From assembly GCA_963799975.1 (NCBI GenBank), contig CAWCZF010000006.1, positions 3,844,001 through 3,908,000 on the forward strand: a stretch of 64,000 nucleotides of DNA, in the 5' to 3' direction. The stretch is from Actinoallomurus sp963799975 (GTDB taxonomy: Bacteria > Actinomycetota > Actinomycetes > Streptosporangiales > Streptosporangiaceae). Below the pieces are notes generated by a model that saw only the letters and a program-made list of their open reading frames with translations, made no database searches and was not told the origin of the DNA. This document shows, piece after piece, positions 7,694-16,063 of the stretch. Each line of letters opens with the position of its first letter. Within the stretch, counting starts at the first letter, position 1. A program made the position numbers and the translations under genes.

Positions 7694-8476
7694 GTGGCCT
7701 CTGTGGTGTACGAACCGCAGATCAGCAGCGAACTCGCCGCCCAGGCCACCCGCCTCGGTCTGTTGCACGAGGCGTCGGCGACGGTCGCGCTACGCCGCGT
7801 CACCGAACTCGCCGTCCACACCGTACGCGGATGTGCCGGCGCGACGGCGGTCCGCTGGAGCGCGGGCGAGGTCTCCGAGCCCCTCGACCAGGCCGGCACG
7901 CACCCCGACCTGGCCTATCTCAGCGAGATCCAGTGCGCGCGCCGCGCCGGGCCGACCTTCGACGTCGCCCGCAGCGAACTCCCGGTGTTCTGCGCCGACA
8001 CGCTCGCCGAGACCCGCTGGCCCGACTACACGCCCCTCGCCCTCCAGCGCGGCGTGCGCTGCTTCGCCGACACCGTCTACCGCACCGGCCCGGTGATCGT
8101 GACGCTGACGATGTACGGCGCGATGCCGGACGCGCTCGACCGCGGGGAGCTCAGCCTCGGCGCCCTGCTCGCCGCGCAGGGCGGTGCCGCGGTGTCCAAC
8201 ACCCGCCTTTACGAGGACGCGCACCGCACCGCCACCCAGTTGCGCCAGGCGGTCGAGGCGCGGTCGATCGTCGACCAGGCCAAGGGGGTGTTGATGCACG
8301 CGATGGGCTGTGACGCGGAGACCGCGTTCAACGAGCTCAAGCGCATTTCCCAGACCCGTCACGTCAAGCTGACCGCGATCGCTCAGCGCATCGTGTCCGG
8401 CCACCGTACGGAGGGTCTCGGCCACTCCCAGTCACCATCGGTCCGGCTCTCGCCGGGCCGTCCAGAGGGCGGTTAG
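7694..8476 (+). CDS. GAF-ANTAR RNA-binding antiterminator regulator
   Basis: 260 residues. The N-terminal ~190 form a GAF sensor (LHEASATVALRRVTELAVHT onward). The C-terminal ~60 form an ANTAR domain (LRQAVEARSIVDQAKGVLMHAMGC, then AFNELKRISQTRHVKL). ANTAR proteins bind paired hairpins in nascent RNA and prevent termination; here the GAF ligand would control that. GAGGG five bases before GTG at 7694 sets the start. The TAG stop at 8474-8476 is in the same frame as the phosphatase that follows 45 bases later, so the two form a signalling pair and probably one transcript. Confidence 0.88.
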   Translation: MASVVYEPQISSELAAQATRLGLLHEASATVALRRVTELAVHTVRGCAGATAVRWSAGEVSEPLDQAGTHPDLAYLSEIQCARRAGPTFDVARSELPVFCADTLAETRWPDYTPLALQRGVRCFADTVYRTGPVIVTLTMYGAMPDALDRGELSLGALLAAQGGAAVSNTRLYEDAHRTATQLRQAVEARSIVDQAKGVLMHAMGCDAETAFNELKRISQTRHVKLTAIAQRIVSGHRTEGLGHSQSPSVRLSPGRPEGG

Positions 8477-8510
8477 AGTACGCACAGATCGACGCGACCT
8501 ACCCGCAAGC

Positions 8511-8524
8511 CGGAGGGCAGCATT
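8511..8524 (+). promoter_or_regulatory. Strong ribosome binding site placed before an ATT codon
   Basis: CGGAGGGCAGCATT: the Shine-Dalgarno GGAGGG at 8512-8517 is followed four bases later by ATT at 8522-8524. No ATG, GTG or TTG occurs in this frame between the upstream TAG (8474) and ATG 8699. ATG 8699 has no purine-rich site before it. This points to ATT as the initiation codon of the phosphatase gene. Confidence 0.55.
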
Positions 8525-10402
8525 ACCGACCAGCACGATTCCGAGTCCCTGCGTCCCGAGTCACTGCGCGCCGAGGCCGCCGCGCTGGAGGCGCGGGCCG
8601 GTGAGCTCCGCAGCGCCGCGACGCTGCCCGACGCGGATCGCGACGCGCTGCTGGACGCCGCTCTGGCCGATCTCGACCGCGCCGTCGCGGCTCTGCTGAT
8701 GGCCGGGACGGACCAGACCTCCATCCAGGCGCGGAGTGAGGCCGCCGACGACGAGCGCCGCCTGCTCCGCACCGTCTTCCAGGACGCCCCGGTTCCGCTG
8801 TTCCTGCTGGAGCGCGACGGCACCGTACGACGGGTCAACCGGCAGGCCGGCGCGCTGCTCGGGTCCTCGGCCGGCTACCTCACCGGCAAGCCGTTCCCGA
8901 TGTTCTGCGACCTGGCCACGCGTGCCACCGTCGGCTCACACGTGGCCGGGGTGTTCCACTCGGGCCGCCGGCGGCGCTCGCGGGTGCGGATGCTGTCCGG
9001 GCACGGCCCGGTCGAGGTGGACGTGACGTTCGCCCGGATCTGGGTGACCGGGGAGCCGGCTCCGCTCGTGGTCGCGGCGACCGCGCCCTCGACCCGCGAA
9101 CCGGCCGTGCAGGACCTGCCGCGGCAGGTCACCGCGACCGACGACGCGGTGGCCACGGTGATCCACCGGATGGACGTGCTGTCCACCGCCACCGGCGTGC
9201 TGCTCGACGACGAGTCCTTCACCGAGTCCGTCGCCGTACGCCGCTGTGCCCGGCTGCTCGCACGTGAGCTGGCCGACTGGGTGATCATCGACCTCGAACT
9301 CGACGAGCGCCTCATGCGGCACGTGGTGATCGGCCCGGACGACGAGCGCAGCTCCGAGGTCGCCCACCTGCTCGAGGACCTCGATCCCGCGCCCGGCACC
9401 CTGCCCGCGCTGGTGCACGCCTCCGGCCGCTCGGTGCTCCAAGCCCACCTCGACGACCTCGGCGCCCTCGGCACCAGCCCGGCCGGTCCGCCGGTGTGCG
9501 GGCTGATCGAGGCGTCGTCGCTCATCGCCGTACCCCTGGACGACGGCGAGCAGTGCCACGGCACCCTGACCCTCACCGTCTCCGGCGAGCAGGGCCCGTT
9601 CGACCTGATGGACCTCGGCCTGGTCGAGCGGCTGGCACGCAACCTCGCCCTGGTGATACGCGCGGGGCGGCGCTACCGGCACCGCGCGGGCGTCGCCGAG
9701 CGGCTGCGGGCCGGCCTGCTGCCGCGCGAGCTGCCGGAGATCCCGGGCGTCGACGTGGCCGGCCGGCACCATCCGGCCAGCCGCGACAACGGGTTCGGCG
9801 GCGACTTCTACGAGGTCTTCCCCACCGGCTCGGGCTGGGGCCTGGTCCTCGGCGACGTGTGCGGCAAGGGCGAGGACGCCGCCGCGGTCACCGCGACGGC
9901 CAAGCACGGCATCCGGCTGCTCGCCCGGTGGAACCCCAAGCCGGCCGAGGTCCTGTCGATGATGAACGAGGCATTGATCGACGAGGAGCGCTTCGTCACC
10001 GCGGTGATGGCCTATCTCGAACCACGCGCCGAGGGCATGACGATGACGGTGGGCAGCGCCGGGCATCCGCCCGCGATCCTGATCCGCCGCGACGGCCTCA
10101 TACGTACGACGAGTGGCGGCGGCATCCCGCTCGGGCTCTTCGAGGACGACTTCGGGGTCGGCGTCGAGCAGCTCGACCTCGATCCCGGCGACACCGTGTT
10201 CCTCTACTCCGACGGCGTGCCCGAGGTGTGCGACGCCGGGCGGGTGCGGTTCGGGCACGAGCGCCTGATCGAGATCCTCGCGGCGCAGGCCGGCCGGCCG
10301 GTCGCCGAGCTGGCGATGGCCGTCGAGCAGGCGCTGCTGGAGTTCTGCCACGGCGACCTGCGTGACGACGTGTCGATGCTCGCACTCCGGATCACCGAGT
10401 GA
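8522..10402 (+). CDS. PAS-GAF-PP2C (SpoIIE-type) serine phosphatase with apparent ATT start
   Basis: 626 residues if begun at ATT 8522, or 567 from ATG 8699. Residues 1-60 are an acidic, Ala/Leu-rich helix that should form a coiled coil (LRAEAAALEARAGELRSAAT). A PAS domain follows (FQDAPVPLFLLERDGTVRRV), then a GAF domain to about residue 380. The PP2C domain carries the metal motifs FGGDFYEVF and GDVCGKGEDAAAV, and LYSDGVPEV near the end. Such phosphatases act on anti-anti-sigma factors in partner-switching cascades; no anti-sigma gene is adjacent. The 59 residues before ATG 8699 look like real coding sequence, so the longer form is preferred. Confidence 0.88.
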   Translation: MTDQHDSESLRPESLRAEAAALEARAGELRSAATLPDADRDALLDAALADLDRAVAALLMAGTDQTSIQARSEAADDERRLLRTVFQDAPVPLFLLERDGTVRRVNRQAGALLGSSAGYLTGKPFPMFCDLATRATVGSHVAGVFHSGRRRRSRVRMLSGHGPVEVDVTFARIWVTGEPAPLVVAATAPSTREPAVQDLPRQVTATDDAVATVIHRMDVLSTATGVLLDDESFTESVAVRRCARLLARELADWVIIDLELDERLMRHVVIGPDDERSSEVAHLLEDLDPAPGTLPALVHASGRSVLQAHLDDLGALGTSPAGPPVCGLIEASSLIAVPLDDGEQCHGTLTLTVSGEQGPFDLMDLGLVERLARNLALVIRAGRRYRHRAGVAERLRAGLLPRELPEIPGVDVAGRHHPASRDNGFGGDFYEVFPTGSGWGLVLGDVCGKGEDAAAVTATAKHGIRLLARWNPKPAEVLSMMNEALIDEERFVTAVMAYLEPRAEGMTMTVGSAGHPPAILIRRDGLIRTTSGGGIPLGLFEDDFGVGVEQLDLDPGDTVFLYSDGVPEVCDAGRVRFGHERLIEILAAQAGRPVAELAMAVEQALLEFCHGDLRDDVSMLALRITE

Positions 10403-10492
10403 CCAGGCGACCACGCGACGTGATAGTCCACACAAGATCTAAAGTCTGGGTTTAGAAACGGCCCTGGCAGGTAAAGGACATACTAGGTAACC

Positions 10493-10552
10493 GTGCCTAA
10501 GACGCAGGCACACCACGGGAGAGCGGTATACCCGCTCTCGGATCCCGGAGGG
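10493..10552 (+). promoter_or_regulatory. Two-hairpin leader before a small coupled ORF
   Basis: GTGCCT at 10493-10498 pairs with AGGCAC at 10506-10511, and GAGAGCGG at 10519-10526 pairs with CCGCTCTC at 10532-10539 across five bases. A strong GGAGGG (10547-10552) follows immediately. The placement suggests control of translation of the small ORF and, by coupling, of the glycosyltransferase. No known riboswitch class is recognised. Confidence 0.4.
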
Positions 10553-10557
10553 TGTGC

Positions 10558-10734
10558 ATGCGTCTTTTCAGTTTCTCCGCGAATGCTGGGCTGACGCACG
10601 CTCTCCCCTCCTTCACCGCTGTGCCGGACAGCCGTCCGGCGGCGGGGCGCATACCCCTGCTCTTCGGTCGCGAGGGCATGCGCTCATATCTCACCAACCC
10701 CCTCCCCAGGGACATTCAGGAGTCAGCCCGATGA
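10558..10734 (+). CDS. Small ORF (58 aa), possible coupled leader peptide
   Basis: ATG at 10558 sits five bases after a strong GGAGGG, and the stop TGA overlaps the glycosyltransferase ATG as ATGA (10731-10734). The peptide (starting RLFSFSANAGLTHALPSF after Met) has no recognised domain, signal peptide or membrane helix. The combination of a strong ribosome site, a preceding hairpin leader and exact ATGA coupling argues for translation. Whether the peptide itself has a job or serves only to deliver ribosomes is unknown. The glycosyltransferase also has its own CAGGAG. Confidence 0.45.
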   Translation: MRLFSFSANAGLTHALPSFTAVPDSRPAAGRIPLLFGREGMRSYLTNPLPRDIQESAR

Positions 10735-11963
10735 ACATAGTCATGGTCTCCGTGCACACCAGCCCTGTCGCCACGGAATCGTCGTCCCACGAGGGCCTGC
10801 GGGTCCACGTCGCCGAGCTCGCCCGCGAGCTGGGCCGCCAGGGACACCGGGTGACCGTCTACACGCGTCGCGACGGCCTCGGCTCGGGCGAGCGGGTACG
10901 CCTCGCTCCGCGAGTGAACGTCGAGTTCATCACCGCCGGCAACCCCCTGCCGATGTCGGAGCAGGAGATCGTCCCCCATATCCGTGAGTTCGCCGACCGG
11001 CTCGCCAAGCGCCTCGCGGCCAAGCGTCCCGACGTGATCCACGCGCACCACTGGCTGAGCGGCCTGGCCGCGATGTCGGCCGCACAGAACCTCGACATCC
11101 CCGTCGTCCAGAGCTTCCACGGCCTCGCGTCCCTGGAGGGACGCGCCGCGGGCGCCGCCGCACCGGCACGGCTGCGCATGGAGCGCGCCATCGGCCGCGG
11201 CGTCAACGCGCTCATCGCGACCACCGAGAGCGAGGGCGCCGAGCTCGCCCGCCTCGGCATCGCACGCCCCCGCATCGCCGCGGTGCCCTCCGGCGTGGAC
11301 AGCGAGAAGTTCAAGCCGCAGGGACGCGCCCTGCTCCCCCGCGGCGAGACGCCCCGCATCGTCATGCTGTCGCGCCACCTCGCCGGGCACGGCGTGCAGA
11401 CCGTCATCCAGGCGCTGACCCGCATCCCCGAGGCCGAGCTGGTCATCGCGGGCGGCCCGGTGATCGACGAGCTGGACACCGACCCGGACGCGCACCGGCT
11501 GCGGATCCTCGCCAAGGAGGCCGGCGTGGCCGATCGCGTCACCTTCCTCGGCCGGATCGACTCCGGCGACGTCCCCGGCCTGCTGCGCTCGGCGGACCTG
11601 ACGGTCAGCCTCCCGGCGCACGAGTCCTTCGGCCGCGTGCCGGTCGAGTCGATGGCCTGTGGCACTCCGGTCGTCGTCACCGCCGTCGGCGGCCACCTCG
11701 ACACCGTGATCGACGACGTCACCGGCGTCTACGTGCGGCCGGGCCGCCCGATGGAGCTGGCCCAGCGCATCCGCGGCCTGCTCGCCGAGCGCACCCACCT
11801 GGCCGCTCTGGGGATCGGCGGCGCGGACCGGGTTCGGGCCCGCTACTCCTGGGAACGGATCGCGAACGAGACCGTCAAGGTCTATGAGTCCGTGTGCACG
11901 CCGGAGCCCGCGCCGGAGCAGACCACTCCGGAGGAGGAGCTGGAGCTCGCAGTCGCGGTCTGA
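10731..11963 (+). CDS. GT4-family glycosyltransferase
   Basis: 410 residues with the GT-B fold. The N-terminal domain reads MVSVHTSPVATESSSHEGLR, LARELGRQGHRVTVYTRRD and DVIHAHHWLSGLAAM. The C-terminal domain has the nucleotide-sugar signature SLPAHESFGRVPVESMACGT, containing the E(x7)E pair. Retaining GT4 enzymes of this type include the mycothiol enzyme MshA and mannosyltransferases; the acceptor cannot be told from sequence. ATG at 10731 is preceded by CAGGAG eight bases away. The tail is acidic (PEEELELAVAV). A four-helix membrane protein gene follows. Confidence 0.87.
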   Translation: MNIVMVSVHTSPVATESSSHEGLRVHVAELARELGRQGHRVTVYTRRDGLGSGERVRLAPRVNVEFITAGNPLPMSEQEIVPHIREFADRLAKRLAAKRPDVIHAHHWLSGLAAMSAAQNLDIPVVQSFHGLASLEGRAAGAAAPARLRMERAIGRGVNALIATTESEGAELARLGIARPRIAAVPSGVDSEKFKPQGRALLPRGETPRIVMLSRHLAGHGVQTVIQALTRIPEAELVIAGGPVIDELDTDPDAHRLRILAKEAGVADRVTFLGRIDSGDVPGLLRSADLTVSLPAHESFGRVPVESMACGTPVVVTAVGGHLDTVIDDVTGVYVRPGRPMELAQRIRGLLAERTHLAALGIGGADRVRARYSWERIANETVKVYESVCTPEPAPEQTTPEEELELAVAV

Positions 11964-12007
11964 CGCACCCGCACCCGGGACGTGACGACGAAGACCCGGG
12001 AGCAGTC

Positions 12008-12547
12008 GTGGAGCACAACCGAGACGAGACGCCGAAACAGCGGCTCGACCGGGAGCTCGTCGAACTGCTCCAGGGTCTTCGCGTCGTTGTGGCGGGCGTG
12101 CAGTTCCTGTTCGCGTTCCTGCTGACCCTGCCGTTCTCCAACGGGTTCGGCCGGGTCGGCGACGTGGGCCGCTGGGTCTACTACGTCTCACTGGTCACGG
12201 CCGCGGCCGCGTCGATCTGCTTCATCGCGCCGGCCGCCCAGCACCGGATCCTGTTCCACTCGGGCCGCAAAGACGTCGTGGTGAGCCGCTCCAACCGCTA
12301 TGAGATCGCCGGCGCGTGCGCGCTGACCGTGTCGATGGCCAGCGCGGTGGCGGTCGCCGCCGCCGGCTTCTTCTCCTCATGGCTGGCGGGGACGACCGCC
12401 GCGGGCGTGGTCGCGCTCAGCGTGTGGGCGTGGTTCGTCCAGCCCCTGCTGACGCGCAGGAAGGCACGCCGCGGACGGCTGGCGTACCGGCCGCCGCCGG
12501 CCGACGCGTCCAGTAGTCAGCCCGGTGGTCAGCCTGGTGATCAGTAG
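12008..12547 (+). CDS. DUF6328-like four-helix membrane protein
   Basis: 179 residues. An acidic start (QRLDRELVELLQGLRVVVAG) leads into four membrane segments: VQFLFAFLLTLPF, WVYYVSLVTAAAASICFIA, IAGACALTVSMASAVAVAA and TAAGVVALSVWAWFV. The C-terminal tail is basic, then Pro/Ser/Gln-rich. It fits the DUF6328 family, whose function is unknown. GTG at 12008 follows GGGAG by five bases. The 3' end overlaps the convergent proS gene by seven bases. Confidence 0.75.
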   Translation: MEHNRDETPKQRLDRELVELLQGLRVVVAGVQFLFAFLLTLPFSNGFGRVGDVGRWVYYVSLVTAAAASICFIAPAAQHRILFHSGRKDVVVSRSNRYEIAGACALTVSMASAVAVAAAGFFSSWLAGTTAAGVVALSVWAWFVQPLLTRRKARRGRLAYRPPPADASSSQPGGQPGDQ

Positions 12548-13980
12548 GAACGGCCGAACAGGATCCGCCGCCCGTACGCCGACGGCTCGCCGCAGCGGAA
12601 GCAGACCCCGGTCTCCTCCGGCGCGTCGGACGGGACGCAGCGCGGTGTCGCGGCCGTGTCGGCCTTGATCGCGTCCTCGCACTCGACGCGGCCGCAGTGG
12701 AACGCACGCGCCCAGCCGGACGCGACCTGCTCGGGGAAGGCGTCCCAGCTCTCCACCGTGGCGATGCGCTCGTCGCGGAACCGCTCCGCACGTGAGAAGA
12801 GGAACGCCTGGAAGTCCTCCAGGATGCCGGGCAGCCGCTCGGTCACCTGGTCGAGCGGCACCTGCTCCTTGCCCTGGTCACCGAGTCGGCGTGCCAGCGT
12901 GACGACCCCGCCGTCGAGGTCGCGCGGGCCGAGTTCGAGCCGGATCGGGACGCCGCGCATCTCCCAGTCGTTGAACTTGAAGCCCGGCGAGAGCTGCGGC
13001 CGCTTGTCGTCCACGTGCACGCGCACGCCGGCCTTCTTGAGCTTCGCCGCCAGCTCGCGCGCGGCCGGGATGGTGCGCTCCGCCGCGTCGCCGCGGCCGA
13101 TCGGCACGATCACGACCTGGTACGGCGCGATGCGCGGCGGCAGCACGAGACCCTTGTCGTCGCCGTGGGTCATGATCACGCCGCCGATCATGCGGGTGGA
13201 CAGACCCCAGGACGTGGTGTGCGCGTGGACGAGCTTGCCGCCCTCGTCCTGGTACGTGATGTCGAAGACCTTGGCGAAGTTGGTGCCGAGGTAGTGGGAG
13301 GTGCCGGACTGCAGGGCGCGGCCGTCCCGCATCATGCCCTCGATCGTGTAGGTGCGGACCGCGCCGGCGAACCGCTCGCTCGGGGTCTTCTCCCCCTCGA
13401 TCACCGGGATCGCGCAGAGTTCGCGCGCCAGCCCCGCGTACGCGTCGAGCGCCCACATCGTCTCGCGCATCGCGTCGTCCTCGTCGGCGTGCGCGGTGTG
13501 GCCCTCCTGCCAGAGGAACTCCGTCGTGCGCAGGAACATGCGCGGGCGCAGCTCCCACCGCACGACGTTGGCCCACTGGTTGAGCAACAGCGGCAGGTCG
13601 CGGTGCGAGTCGATCCACTTGGCCATGTACTCGCCGATGACCGTCTCGGAGGTGGGCCGCACGACCAGCGGCTCCTCCAGCTCCTTGCCGCCGGCGATCG
13701 TCACGACGGCCAGCTCGGGCGAGAACCCCTCGACGTGCTCGGCCTCGCGCTTGAAGTAGGACTCCGGGATGAACATCGGGAAGCAGGCGTTGTCGTGCCC
13801 GCCCTCCTTGATGCGCCCGTCGAGGTCGGCCTGCAACAGCTCCCACATGCGGTAGCCGTACGGCCGGATGACCATGGTGCCGCGCACCGGGCCACGATCG
13901 ACGAGCTCGGCCTGGATGACGACCTCGTTGTACCAGGCGGAGAAGTCTTCAGACTGAGGAGTGACACCTTCCCGACTCAC
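12541..13980 (-). CDS. proS: Prolyl-tRNA synthetase, short (archaeal/eukaryote-like) form
   Basis: 479 residues. It charges tRNA-Pro with proline. Class II motif 2 reads WELRPRMFLRTTEFLWQEGH, motif 3 includes a Gly/Arg-rich end, and GTSHYLGTNFAKVFDITY is characteristic. No bacterial-type editing insertion lies between motifs 2 and 3, so this is the short form. The C-terminal zinc-like segment has Cys residues in HCGRVECEDAIK and CFRCGEPSAYG, and the chain ends in Tyr as usual for this form. The start is GTG at 13980 without an obvious ribosome site, so the exact start is uncertain. Confidence 0.95.
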   Translation of the reverse strand: MSREGVTPQSEDFSAWYNEVVIQAELVDRGPVRGTMVIRPYGYRMWELLQADLDGRIKEGGHDNACFPMFIPESYFKREAEHVEGFSPELAVVTIAGGKELEEPLVVRPTSETVIGEYMAKWIDSHRDLPLLLNQWANVVRWELRPRMFLRTTEFLWQEGHTAHADEDDAMRETMWALDAYAGLARELCAIPVIEGEKTPSERFAGAVRTYTIEGMMRDGRALQSGTSHYLGTNFAKVFDITYQDEGGKLVHAHTTSWGLSTRMIGGVIMTHGDDKGLVLPPRIAPYQVVIVPIGRGDAAERTIPAARELAAKLKKAGVRVHVDDKRPQLSPGFKFNDWEMRGVPIRLELGPRDLDGGVVTLARRLGDQGKEQVPLDQVTERLPGILEDFQAFLFSRAERFRDERIATVESWDAFPEQVASGWARAFHCGRVECEDAIKADTAATPRCVPSDAPEETGVCFRCGEPSAYGRRILFGRSY

Positions 13981-14081
13981 GCAGCCGAGCGTACCGGCCC
14001 GCGGGGCACGGTGTGGACGACCCGGCGCTCAGGCGGGCCCCTTATGCCGCCCACATGCGCGAGCGGTCTACCGTACGGGAC

Positions 14082-14786
14082 GTGCCAGACGAGTCCACGC
14101 CCGACGCCGAGCCCGAGGCGGATAAGGGGACGAAGAAGCGCAAACGCTCCTTCTTCCGCGAACTCCCGGTCCTCGTCGTCGTCGCGCTCCTGCTGTCGTT
14201 CCTGATCAAGGCCTTCCTCATCCAGGCCTTCTTCATCCCGTCCGAGTCGATGGAGCGCACCCTGCACGGCTGCGCCGGGTGCACCGGCGACCGCATCCTC
14301 GTGGAGAAGGTCGGCTACCGGCTGCACAAACCCGAGCCCGGCGACATCGTGGTGTTCCGCGCGCCGCCGTCCTGGGAGGGCGAGGCACAGTTCGTCAAGC
14401 CGAAGAGCCCCGTACGGCGCGCGCTCAACTGGATCGGCTCGGCGGTCGGGATCCCGCAGCCGAGCGAGCGTGACCTGGTCAAGCGGGTGATCGCGGTCGG
14501 CGGCCAGACCGTACGCTGCTGCGACGCGCAGGGCCGGGTGATCGTCGACGGGCATCCGCTGAACGAGCCGTACGTCTACCAGAACGACCACCGGCCGTTC
14601 GGCCCGATCACGGTGCCGGCCGGCCGCATGTGGGTCATGGGCGACCACCGCGCCGACTCCGCCGACTCGCGCTTCCACATACAAGACGGCCACCAGGGCA
14701 CGGTGCCGGTGGACGACGTGATCGGCCGGGCGTTCGTCATCATCTGGCCGCCGTCGCGCTGGAACACCCTCGGCAAGGGCGGCTGA
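14082..14786 (+). CDS. lepB: Type I signal peptidase
   Basis: 234 residues from GTG 14082; ATG 14055 is in frame but has no ribosome site. The enzyme cleaves signal peptides from exported proteins. After a basic cytoplasmic head (KKRKRSF) there is one membrane helix (LPVLVVVALLLSFLIKAFLI). The catalytic serine is in FIPSESMERTL and the lysine in DLVKRVIAVGG. The late box reads MGDHRADSADSRFH. A cysteine pair (CAGC) follows the serine box, and another pair, CC, follows the lysine box. It is divergent from proS, with about 100 bases between them. Confidence 0.93.
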   Translation: MPDESTPDAEPEADKGTKKRKRSFFRELPVLVVVALLLSFLIKAFLIQAFFIPSESMERTLHGCAGCTGDRILVEKVGYRLHKPEPGDIVVFRAPPSWEGEAQFVKPKSPVRRALNWIGSAVGIPQPSERDLVKRVIAVGGQTVRCCDAQGRVIVDGHPLNEPYVYQNDHRPFGPITVPAGRMWVMGDHRADSADSRFHIQDGHQGTVPVDDVIGRAFVIIWPPSRWNTLGKGG

Positions 14787-14833
14787 GCCACGCGCCGTAC
14801 GCCACGGCCGGCGCGGCCGCCGTGTCAGCCGCG

Positions 14834-15376
14834 TCAGCCGTCGACGGTCAGGTCGAACTCGATCGCGACCTCGTCGGCGAGCCGCAACTGGCCGAACAGC
14901 GCGGAGTAGGGCTTGATGCCCCACCGCGACTGGACGACCGTGGCGCCGCCGGTCAGCCGGTCGCCGGAGACCTGGCCGCGCAGGGTGAGGGGCCTCGTGA
15001 CGCCCATGATCGTCAACTCGCCCTCGACGGTGAACGCCTCGGGCGTGCCCGAGGCGCCGGTGGAGCGGAACGCGATGACCGGATGCGCCTCGGTGTGCAG
15101 GATCTTGCCCCGGACGACGCGCCCGATCTCGGCACGGTCGGAGCCGGTCAGCGGCTTGACGCCGCCCGTGCCCTCACGTACCTCCAGCGAGGACGCCTCG
15201 ATCTCGGCGGTCACCGAAGAACCGTCCGGCTCGGCGACGTGCACGCTCGCCGCCCAGCGCGTGACCTCCAGGGTGAGGTCGTGTCCCGCCTTGCGGCCGA
15301 GCCCGCTGCGGCCGGTGCGGACCAGCAGCCGGCCCGCGGCCGGTCCCAGCTCATGAGTGCCTCGGCTCAGCGCCAT
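14834..15376 (-). CDS. YceI-family lipid-binding protein, cytoplasmic form
   Basis: 180 residues from ATG 15376; GTG 15385 is also possible. The YceI lipocalin-like barrel is seen in LGRKAGHDLTLEVTRWAASV, HPVIAFRSTG, VEGELTIMGVTRPLTL and SRWGIKPYSALFGQLRLAD. Family members bind polyisoprenoids or other amphiphiles. There is no signal peptide, so this copy stays in the cytoplasm. It converges on the signal peptidase gene. Confidence 0.85.
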   Translation of the reverse strand: MALSRGTHELGPAAGRLLVRTGRSGLGRKAGHDLTLEVTRWAASVHVAEPDGSSVTAEIEASSLEVREGTGGVKPLTGSDRAEIGRVVRGKILHTEAHPVIAFRSTGASGTPEAFTVEGELTIMGVTRPLTLRGQVSGDRLTGGATVVQSRWGIKPYSALFGQLRLADEVAIEFDLTVDG

Positions 15377-15475
15377 GCTCGTCACGTTAGCGGCCGGTCC
15401 CGTCCCGGCGACAGTGGCCGCCGGGACAGGCTCGATCCCTGAGTGTCAGCGCCGGTCAGCGCTCCCCGGCGCACG

Positions 15476-15841
15476 TCAGTGCTCGGCGAGCAGGCCGATC
15501 TCGCGTACGACCTCGCCGAGCGTCTGGAACTGCCGGCCCTCGGGCAGCCCGGAGACGGCGTCGATCACCGACTCGGGCGCGCGGTGTGACCGGAGGTGGG
15601 TGAGCAGGCGCGCCCGGTCGGCGGGGAACTCGCTCGGCGGCAGGTGCCGGGTGAGCGCCGCGCGGCGCGCGACCTCGGCGGGCGACATGCCGCGCGGCGG
15701 CCTCGGCCGCTCCGGCGGAACGTCCCCGACCGCTCGCGGGCTCTCCCCGGTACGGCCGGCTCCGCTCCTGCTCAGGTTCTCATTCTCCTTATGCAGGTAC
15801 TCGTCGCGGATCGGACCCTGCTTGTCGCTGTCGCGGTGCAT
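15476..15841 (-). CDS. DUF2795 protein
   Basis: 121 residues. A polar N-terminal half with the motif ERPRPPRGMSPAEVARRAAL precedes a DUF2795 segment: LLTHLRSHRAPESVIDAVSGLPEGRQFQTLGEVVREIG. DUF2795 proteins are small, abundant in actinomycetes and of unknown function. ATG at 15841 is preceded by AGGTGAGG. About 220 non-coding bases separate it from the next gene and show nothing further. Confidence 0.75.
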   Translation of the reverse strand: MHRDSDKQGPIRDEYLHKENENLSRSGAGRTGESPRAVGDVPPERPRPPRGMSPAEVARRAALTRHLPPSEFPADRARLLTHLRSHRAPESVIDAVSGLPEGRQFQTLGEVVREIGLLAEH

Positions 15842-16063
15842 AGCCTCACCTTTCGCGTAGCCCGTTCGGGCGCCCCCGCGCGCCGGCCGTCCGGGTCTGT
15901 CGCCCAGGTCCTCCCTCGCGATCGGAGCGCCGGAATCCGCCTTCCGCGGAGGCGGCCGCGTGCGGCCCCCCTGTGAGCCGCCGTACCCGACCCTGGCCAG
16001 GGCGAACCCTGACGCGTCGCAGCGTCCTGGTCATGGCGAACCAAACGCTTGGTACGCCGAGGC

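Noticed and set aside
10403..10557. tRNA or known riboswitch in the glycosyltransferase leader
   Set aside because: The hairpins do not form a cloverleaf, and no conserved riboswitch core was seen.
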